Shown in pieces: positions 13,573 through 19,009 of a DNA stretch of 19,009 bases; the stretch's first letter is position 1, and each line of letters starts with the position of its first letter. The notes under the pieces were generated by a model. That model was not told the DNA's origin, searched no databases, and saw nothing but the letters and a program-made list of their open reading frames with translations. This DNA is from Archangium sp. (GTDB lineage: Bacteria > Myxococcota > Myxococcia > Myxococcales > Myxococcaceae), in contig JAEUJT010000500.1 of NCBI GenBank assembly GCA_016793525.1, forward strand, positions 1 to 19,009, given 5' to 3'. The position numbers were made by a program, and so were the translations under genes.

Positions 13573-14796
13573 CTATCGCCTGAAGAAGTGGCGAATCTCA
13601 TCGCGCTTCGCCAGGGCGTCGGCGCGGCCGATGTCGATGAGCGCCTCGGCCCAGGTGCCGTCGAAGAGCAGGTACGCGGCAAGGTCTGATTCCCACGTCG
13701 CGTCGCTCGAGGCGGCGCGGGCCAGCAGCCATTCCGACACGCTCCCGACGTCCCACCGGCCGAGGTGGTGGCGCAGGTGCGTGCCGGCGAGGAGGCCGAT
13801 GTCGACCGACGGCTCGAACGCCAGCGTCTCAATCTTTCGGTAGGCCATGCCGCGCGACTCGACGAGCACGGCGTCGACCCGGGCGCGCTCATCGGGCGCG
13901 AGCGTGACGCTCAGCACATCCATCATGCGGTTGAAGCGCTCGAGAATCTGCAGGTCGTACGACACCGCGTCGAGCAGCAGCGCGTTGAGCACCTTGCCCG
14001 CGAGGAAGAGCGGGTTCGGGTACGCGTCGGTCGAGTCGCCCGGCGTGTCGATGCTCGGCGCCACCGGCGGGTCGTGTCGCAGCGTGACCACCACCAGCTT
14101 CTCGGCCCCGACTCGAATCGCGGGCGCCATCGGCGTGTTGAAGCGCAGGCCTCCGTCGACGAAATACGAGCTGCCGACGCGGCGTGCGGGGAAGAGCGCG
14201 GGAATCGCTGCCGAGGCCAAGACGTGGTCGGCGGTGATGGGGCCAATTTTGGCGACTCGGCGCGGGTGTCGCATGGGTCGAAACTCCGCGCCCGGCGCCA
14301 GCTCGGCGAACATCGCGGTCACGCCGGTGCCGATGTGCAGCGCCGCCACCACGAAGGCCTTCATCGTCCCCGAGGCCACGTTGGCGTGCAGCTGCCGCCA
14401 GTCGATGGACGTCTGCACGATGCCCTCGAGCGCGCGCGGGTCGAGCAGCGAACGGCCCAGGTGCGTGTCTCCGTCGTCGGCTTTGCGCAGCGAGGTGAAG
14501 GGGCTGAGCCACCCCAAGAGGCCCATCACGTCGATGCGCAGGTGGTGCTCGAGCCGCAGCGCGCGCCAGAGGTGGAGCAGCTGGTCGACGCCGAGATCTC
14601 CGCGGTGCGCGTTCGCCGCGACCCACGCGCCGTTGATGGCGCCGACCGACGTGCCCGCGACGACGTGGAACGGCGCCGGTTCTCCGGGCTTCAGCGCGAG
14701 GGCCTCGGCGATGCCGGAGAGAATGCCCGCCTCGTACGCTCCACGCGCGCCGCCGCCCGACAACACGAGCCCGACAGTTTCAGTCATAGGTGCCAT
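13573..14796 (-). CDS. Patatin-like phospholipase
   Basis: 407 residues. The oxyanion-hole motif GGGARGAYEAG starts at residue 14, the nucleophile is S50 in GTSVGA, and the catalytic dyad Asp is D214 in YFVDGGLRFNTP. This is a complete patatin (PNPLA) core of about 300 residues, followed by a helical C-terminal region that I cannot assign (about 100 residues, with RWDVGSVSEWLLARA). Patatins hydrolyse acyl chains from phospholipids or other lipids. There is no signal peptide, so it is cytosolic or peripheral. The starts ATG 14796 and ATG 14787 are three codons apart; neither has a strong ribosome site. It is divergent from the zinc-ribbon gene at 14854. Confidence 0.93.
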   Translation of the reverse strand: MAPMTETVGLVLSGGGARGAYEAGILSGIAEALALKPGEPAPFHVVAGTSVGAINGAWVAANAHRGDLGVDQLLHLWRALRLEHHLRIDVMGLLGWLSPFTSLRKADDGDTHLGRSLLDPRALEGIVQTSIDWRQLHANVASGTMKAFVVAALHIGTGVTAMFAELAPGAEFRPMRHPRRVAKIGPITADHVLASAAIPALFPARRVGSSYFVDGGLRFNTPMAPAIRVGAEKLVVVTLRHDPPVAPSIDTPGDSTDAYPNPLFLAGKVLNALLLDAVSYDLQILERFNRMMDVLSVTLAPDERARVDAVLVESRGMAYRKIETLAFEPSVDIGLLAGTHLRHHLGRWDVGSVSEWLLARAASSDATWESDLAAYLLFDGTWAEALIDIGRADALAKRDEIRHFFRR

Positions 14797-14853
14797 GACG
14801 CACCAGCCAGCATCGCGGGTGCAGCGCGGGTGTCCACTTTGTACGGTGCGCGC

Positions 14854-15258
14854 ATGACGCCCCAGACGCTGCCGGTCGCCTTCGCCATTCCCGACTCGGC
14901 GAGGCCACCCACGGTGACGCCGCTCACGGTGGTGGTGCTGTCGACGGCTGAGCGCGCGCGGCGCGCACTGGCCCGGCTCGGGCTGACCTGGGCCGTCGGC
15001 CTGGCCTGCCTCATCGTTCCGCTGCTGCACTTCGTGTTGGTGCCGCTGGGGCTGCTGGCCGGGCCGGTGGTGGCGTTTCTCGTCTGGCGGCGCACCGTGC
15101 GCGTGTCAGGGCAGGGAACGTGCGCGCGCTGCGGTGGCTCCGTCGATGTGCCGGACGGCACGTTCGGGTGGCCGGTGGTGGTGACCTGCCTCGCGTGCAA
15201 GACGGTGCTGCACCTGACGCCGACGCGAGACGGCTCAGGCGGCGCGCGCGAGGTGTGA
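14854..15258 (+). CDS. Small membrane protein with C-terminal zinc ribbon
   Basis: 134 residues. An N-terminal soluble segment is followed by a hydrophobic hairpin (residues 44-78, probably two closely spaced membrane helices with a Pro break at 64). A cytoplasmic zinc-ribbon-like module has CARCGG (C90, C93) and CLACK (C112, C115), 19 residues apart. The tail is hydrophilic. The ATG at 14854 lies 57 bp from the divergent patatin start. No strong ribosome site is seen, so a leaderless or weakly translated message is possible. The 3' end overlaps the next, convergent gene by 24 bp. Family not recognised. Confidence 0.75.
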   Translation: MTPQTLPVAFAIPDSARPPTVTPLTVVVLSTAERARRALARLGLTWAVGLACLIVPLLHFVLVPLGLLAGPVVAFLVWRRTVRVSGQGTCARCGGSVDVPDGTFGWPVVVTCLACKTVLHLTPTRDGSGGAREV

Positions 15259-15582
15259 CTCGTCGACCAGCGGCTCGAAGGCGTCGAGCACGAAGCCCAC
15301 CGAGACCCGCCTCACCAACAGCTCGTCTTGAATGGCGCGGCCTTCGCGGAGGTGGCGCCGCAGCACCGCGTCGAGCGCCGACAGCTCGTGCCGCAGCGCC
15401 GCCAGCTGCGCGTTCATGCCCATCGGCCCGGAGGCCAGCACCGCCTCGCTGCGCTCTTGCACACATTGCGCACACGCATCGAACCCGCTGGGCGTCGCGC
15501 GCCAGTTTTCGATGATCCGGTGCAGCTCGGGATCCATCGTGCGGTCTGCATCTCCGTCAAACCCGTCGTCGCCGTCAGCCAT
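15235..15582 (-). CDS. Small hypothetical protein with a CxxC motif
   Basis: 115 residues starting with an acidic leader (MADGDDGFDGDADRTMD). A segment EDPELH-like then leads to FDACAQCVQERSE (C37 and C40, one possible metal or thiol pair). A long helical region follows (AQLAALRHELSALDAVLRR, then EGRAIQDELLVRRVS) and a C-terminus ending DESHLARAA. The ATG at 15582 has GGAGG 7 bases upstream, which supports it as real. With only one CxxC it cannot form a full zinc ribbon alone, but could as a dimer. It converges on and overlaps the zinc-ribbon gene by 24 bp. No family recognised. Confidence 0.75.
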   Translation of the reverse strand: MADGDDGFDGDADRTMDPELHRIIENWRATPSGFDACAQCVQERSEAVLASGPMGMNAQLAALRHELSALDAVLRRHLREGRAIQDELLVRRVSVGFVLDAFEPLVDESHLARAA

Positions 15583-15694
15583 GGTGCAGCCTCCGTGCGG
15601 ATCGAATTTGCAAGCGGTGCGCCCCTCAGAACGGCCTGAAACGACGCAGCCACGAGGGGGTCATTGGTGACGACGCGGGTCCCTCGGCACACCC

Positions 15695-15710
15695 CGTACT
15701 CTGTGGTACG
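15695..15710. promoter_or_regulatory. Short inverted repeat in the divergent region before the GAF kinase
   Basis: CGTAC-TCTGTG-GTACG, perfect 5-bp arms with a 6-base spacer, ends 30 bp before the kinase ATG. The 158-bp gap (15583-15740) must hold promoters for both the kinase and the divergent 15582 gene, but I see no convincing -35/-10 pair. The repeat could be an operator or chance. Confidence 0.3.
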
Positions 15711-15740
15711 CGAGTCGTCTTTGGGCCCCTGGGAGCGTCG

Positions 15741-17573
15741 ATGCAGATCCCGCTGATTCATGGTGACGCGCTGTTACGTGCGCTGACCAAGCTGGCCGCC
15801 GACGTCCAACGCGCCCGAACCATCGAATCCGTGCTGACGACGGCGGTCAGCGGGCTCGAGGCGCTCGGGTTCTCGGTGGCCATCATCGAGCTCCATGACA
15901 CGCCGCGCCTCAGGCCTCCGACGTACGGCTCGCGAATGCAGCGCTGCGCCGACGCCCTGGCCGATGCGCTCGCGCGAACGCCGTCTCCGACGGGCCCCAC
16001 GGTGGAGGCGGTCGGCCGTGGGCATGACGCGCTCTTCTTGCCCGACATGCAGAAGACCACGCTGGAGTGGCTCCGCGACGATGCGACGAACCCCGGAGTC
16101 ATTCAAGCCGCGGCACTCCTGCCTCGGTGTGGCGCCATCGCCGGGTTGACGGTGCGGCAGCGGCTGTGGGGCACACTGTTGGTCACACATGACGACACCC
16201 GCGCCGAAGACGCCGCGCTGGTGGGGCTGCTGGCGCTCCAGCTGGGCAGCGCTTTGGAAATGGCCGACGCCCTCGAGCGCTTGGAGCGCCGTCAAACCGA
16301 GCTGGCGCTGGTGCACGAGCTGGCCATGGCCGGGCCGCACGCCGACTCGACCGCGGTGTGTGCGCGCGCGTTGACCGCGGTGTGCCGCATCACCGCCAGC
16401 CGCGGCGCGTCGCTGCACCGCTATGACATCGAACGGGGCGAATACGTGCAGGTGGGAGACACCGTCGGCGCGCCGGCGTCGTGGCGGCCGTTCCTCTCCG
16501 CGTTTCGAACCTTTCGGTTGCCGCCCGACCACCCGCTCCACGGCGGGCCCCTGGCGCAGCCGGTCGCGGGGTTCTTGCCCAACCCGGCCGACGTGCCCGA
16601 GGGGTTGAAGCACGTGGCGGTGGTGCCGCTGCGCATCGAAGCGCAGCCGATGGGCATGCTCTCGCTCGGCCGCGAGGTCGACGCCGAATATACCGACCGC
16701 GACCTCATCAGCGCCGAGGTGCTGGGCGTGCAGCTGCAGTCGCTTCTCGAGCGCACCCGCCTGTACGACGAGGCGTCGCGGCTCTACGCCGACCTGAAGC
16801 GCAGCTACGACCAGCTCGAGCGCACCCAGGCCGAGCTCGTGCGCCATGAGCGGTTGGCGGCGCTGGGCGAGCTTTCGGCCGTCATGGCTCACGAGGTGCG
16901 CAACCCGCTCGGCGTCATCTTCAATTCCCTCACCACCCTGAAGCGGCTGCTCCACCCCACCGGCGACGCGGAGATGTTGCTCACCATGGTGGGCGAAGAG
17001 GCCGACCGGTTGAACCGCATCGTCGGCGACCTCCTCGACTTCGCCCGGCCGTACGAGCTCGCGCGCAAGCCCATCGCCATCGAGCCGGTGGTGGCCAGCG
17101 CCGTCGACGCCGCCACCAAGGCGCTCACCACGCCCAACGTGAAGGTGATTACCGAGTTCCCCCGCGAGCTGCCGCCGTTCCCCATCGACGGCCACCTGGT
17201 ACGGCAGGCGCTCGTCAACCTGGTGGTGAACGCGGTGCAGGCCATGCCGCGAGGCGGCACCATCACCGTGCGCGCCACCGTCGAGCGGCACAACGACTCG
17301 CCTTGGCTCGAGATTCACGTGCGCGACCAGGGCGTCGGCCTCACGCCGGTCGCGGCCGAGAAGATGTTCCAGCCGTTTTTCACCACGAAGGCGACCGGCA
17401 CCGGCCTCGGGCTCGCGGTGGTGAAGCGCATCGTCGACGCGCACCAGGGCGAAGTGTCGGCACGCCCCAACGTCGACGGGCTGGGCACCACCTTCGAGTG
17501 CCGCTTCCCGCGGCTGATGGACTCACGAGACGGCGTCGTCACCCCTGCGCGGGCCGTGGCGGCGAAAGGATGA
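15741..17573 (+). CDS. Soluble sensor histidine kinase with two GAF-like domains
   Basis: 610 residues, no membrane segments. Residues about 15-180 and 195-345 look like two GAF-type sensor domains, the second more typical (RITASRGASLHRYD, then HVAVVPLRIEAQPMGMLSLG). A coiled-coil linker (about 350-375) leads to HisKA with H384 in AVMAHEVRNPLGVI and an HATPase with N497 (LVNLVVNAVQAMP), D529 (RDQGVGL), FFTTKATGTGLGL and GTTFECRFP. This is the NtrB-like/HWE-free class-I kinase core, and partner regulators of such kinases are often orphans in myxobacteria. No response regulator is next to it here. The ATG at 15741 has GGGAG 5-6 bases upstream. A lipoprotein gene starts 4 bp after its stop. Confidence 0.93.
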   Translation: MQIPLIHGDALLRALTKLAADVQRARTIESVLTTAVSGLEALGFSVAIIELHDTPRLRPPTYGSRMQRCADALADALARTPSPTGPTVEAVGRGHDALFLPDMQKTTLEWLRDDATNPGVIQAAALLPRCGAIAGLTVRQRLWGTLLVTHDDTRAEDAALVGLLALQLGSALEMADALERLERRQTELALVHELAMAGPHADSTAVCARALTAVCRITASRGASLHRYDIERGEYVQVGDTVGAPASWRPFLSAFRTFRLPPDHPLHGGPLAQPVAGFLPNPADVPEGLKHVAVVPLRIEAQPMGMLSLGREVDAEYTDRDLISAEVLGVQLQSLLERTRLYDEASRLYADLKRSYDQLERTQAELVRHERLAALGELSAVMAHEVRNPLGVIFNSLTTLKRLLHPTGDAEMLLTMVGEEADRLNRIVGDLLDFARPYELARKPIAIEPVVASAVDAATKALTTPNVKVITEFPRELPPFPIDGHLVRQALVNLVVNAVQAMPRGGTITVRATVERHNDSPWLEIHVRDQGVGLTPVAAEKMFQPFFTTKATGTGLGLAVVKRIVDAHQGEVSARPNVDGLGTTFECRFPRLMDSRDGVVTPARAVAAKG

Positions 17574-17577
17574 CGCG

Positions 17578-19009
17578 ATGAGCAAGACACATCAGCCGTG
17601 GCGCGGCGTGGCGGTCGCGGCGGTGGCGTTGACGTGCCTGCACTGCGGAGGTGGAGGTGGCCGCGACGGTGGCCTCAACGGCTTCGGCGGCGGCTTCATG
17701 GAAGGCACCGGCGGCGGCGAAAACGGGGGAACGGGCGGTGGCTCGACCGGCGGCGGCACCGGCGGCGGCTCCACTGGCGGCGGCGCGGGCGGCGGCACCG
17801 GCGGTGGCGGCGGCGTGCCCGGCTTGGACCTCGACGGCACGGTGGCCAAGGGGCCCTTCGTGCAAGGCGGAGACGTTGTGGTGCAGCTCGTCGATGGCAT
17901 GCAGCAGCCGACGGGCGCGACGTACCAGGCCACCATCTCCGGCGACGACGGCCGGTACGCGGTCTTCGTGCCGGTGTTCGGCGTGGGCCGTTTGCAGGCC
18001 ACCGGGCGGGCCTACGACGAGCTGTCGGGGCAGGTGACGAGCGCTCCAGTAACGCTCGAGGCCATGGCGCGCGTCTCCACCGGCCCGACGCAGACGCTGA
18101 CCATCAACCTCTTCACCCACCTCGTGGCGCCGCGTGTTCGCACGCTGCTGGCCTCGGGTCGAACGCTGGAGCAGGCCGTGGCGCAGGCCGAGCGCGAGGT
18201 CATCGCAGCGCTGGGCGTGGGGAGCGAAACGCTGTCGCTGGGCCTCTCTGGCACCAAGCTGTCGATGGTCGACGGCGATGACCTCGGCGCGTCGTATCTG
18301 GTTGCGTTGTCGAGCACCTTCGCGCGCGCGGCGGTGCTGCGATCTCCAGGCCCCGCTGAAGAGCGGCTGCGCGAGCGGTTGATGTCGATGCCCGCCGAGC
18401 TCGCTTCCACGGGCGCGTTGGAGCCCTCCGAGCGCGCGTGGGTCGATCGCGCCCAGCGCTGCGTGCGCCCGTCGACCGTCAAGGCGTCGTTGTCCGCGCG
18501 GTTTCAGGCGACGAACATCACCAGCGCCGTGCCCGACATCGACCGCGCGCTCGATTCCGACGGCGACGGCACGCCGAACCTGAATGACACGTGCCTGCGC
18601 GTCGCCAACCCGACCCAAGCCGCGGTGCCTGACGCCGTGTGTTCGTCGACGGCGCAGGTGCGCGCCACGGCCCCTGCGGGCAGCGCCGACGCGCGGCTCT
18701 TCCTCCGCACCGGTCGGCTCGACCTCAACCTCACCAACGACGTGGTGCTGGTGCACGGCGCCACCGCCATCGGCTGGGTCGACCTCGACGGCGCGACGAC
18801 GCCCACCGCGGTGACGACGCCGCTCGGGCCTCCGCTCGGCATTCCCTCGAACGCGAACCTCGTCGTGTACCAAGCGCAGCTGGGCGACCTGTCGAACGAC
18901 GGGCGCGCCGACCTGGTGCTGTCGTTCTCCTTCGAGACCACCACCGGGCTCGGGGTCACCGAGCGCACGCCGCCGATTCTGGCCTTCCTCCCCGGAGCCG
19001 GGAACGGTG
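17578..19009 (+). CDS. Large Gly-linker lipoprotein with calcium-loop repeat, 3' end outside window
   Basis: The open frame runs from ATG 17578 to the window edge: 477 codons, no stop. AAAGGA lies 7 bases upstream, overlapping the end of the kinase gene (4 bp gap). The leader VAVAAVALTCLHCGG gives a lipidation cysteine at 20 or 23; neither is a textbook lipobox. A long Gly/Thr/Ser linker (about 24-80) follows, typical of myxobacterial surface lipoproteins. A beta-sandwich/carboxypeptidase-regulatory-like part (about 83-165, VAKGPFVQGGDVVVQL) comes next, then a helical section (190-310), a thrombospondin type-3 calcium loop DSDGDGTPNLND near 326, and an FG-GAP-like DLSNDGRADLVLSF near 437. It is a probable surface-exposed, calcium-binding protein. 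Co-transcription with the kinase is likely. Confidence 0.9.
   Translation, partial: MSKTHQPWRGVAVAAVALTCLHCGGGGGRDGGLNGFGGGFMEGTGGGENGGTGGGSTGGGTGGGSTGGGAGGGTGGGGGVPGLDLDGTVAKGPFVQGGDVVVQLVDGMQQPTGATYQATISGDDGRYAVFVPVFGVGRLQATGRAYDELSGQVTSAPVTLEAMARVSTGPTQTLTINLFTHLVAPRVRTLLASGRTLEQAVAQAEREVIAALGVGSETLSLGLSGTKLSMVDGDDLGASYLVALSSTFARAAVLRSPGPAEERLRERLMSMPAELASTGALEPSERAWVDRAQRCVRPSTVKASLSARFQATNITSAVPDIDRALDSDGDGTPNLNDTCLRVANPTQAAVPDAVCSSTAQVRATAPAGSADARLFLRTGRLDLNLTNDVVLVHGATAIGWVDLDGATTPTAVTTPLGPPLGIPSNANLVVYQAQLGDLSNDGRADLVLSFSFETTTGLGVTERTPPILAFLPGAGNG

Noticed and set aside
17700..17815. GGC-rich direct repeats resembling a non-coding repeat array
   Set aside because: They encode the Gly/Thr/Ser linker of the lipoprotein in frame; codon-level repetition explains them.
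17539..18873. A 444-codon minus-strand frame at the right end
   Set aside because: Arg/His/Ala-rich and antisense to the lipoprotein frame, which has a ribosome site, Gly linker, calcium loop and FG-GAP-like motif.
1..19009. CRISPR arrays, tRNA or rRNA genes, transposases, prophage genes
   Set aside because: No direct-repeat/spacer pattern, no cloverleaf-like or conserved rRNA sequence, and no transposase, integrase or phage structural protein seen on either strand.

Overview
The window is GC-rich bacterial chromosome, tightly packed with about 20 protein genes and no RNA genes, insertion sequences or CRISPR arrays that I can see. It looks like Myxococcota. The clues are a TIGR02265/DUF2378-type gene (a family essentially confined to myxobacteria), a Gly-rich (GGGT/GGGS) linker lipoprotein carrying a thrombospondin type-3 calcium loop, the third-position GC bias that opens long antisense frames, and a high density of two-component genes. 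I cannot name the genus.

Left part (1-4187): peroxide and iron defence. On the minus strand are a ferritin-like Dps, a metallophosphoesterase and an unrecognised gene cut by the window edge. Divergent from dps is perR-ahpC-ahpD, followed by a PAP2/sphingomyelin-synthase-like membrane protein. PerR keeps all five regulatory-metal ligands but has no cysteine at all. A good PerR-box-like 15-mer overlaps its annotated start codon, and a second inverted repeat lies 17 bp upstream. AhpC and AhpD are of the mycobacterial type, where AhpD re-reduces AhpC. A strong hairpin plus T-run sits between them.

Middle (4192-9288): a TIGR02265 protein and a two-domain M16 protease share a minus-strand unit. 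A secreted two-domain hypothetical protein is divergent from the protease. It runs tail-to-tail into a phytochelatin-synthase-like cysteine transferase, whose last codons lie in an exact 3 x 15 bp tandem repeat. A small charged protein precedes that transferase.

Right-middle (9415-13515): the most interesting block. All genes are on the minus strand: a RegB/PrrB-type redox histidine kinase with the quinone-site heptapeptide and the redox cysteine, a RegA/PrrA-type regulator, a His-rich YtkA-like lipoprotein, a beta-barrel-like outer-membrane protein, and a thioredoxin-fold lipoprotein. The regulator overlaps regB by GTGA, and the outer-membrane gene overlaps the YtkA-like gene the same way. 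Between regA and the YtkA-like gene is a perfect 6-5-6 inverted repeat, TGCGAC-N5-GTCGCA, close to the published RegA/PrrA site. I infer a redox-controlled envelope cassette.

Right end (13573-19009): a patatin-like lipase, two small CxxC proteins with overlapping 3' ends, a GAF-type histidine kinase, and 4 bp after it a large calcium-loop lipoprotein that runs off the window.
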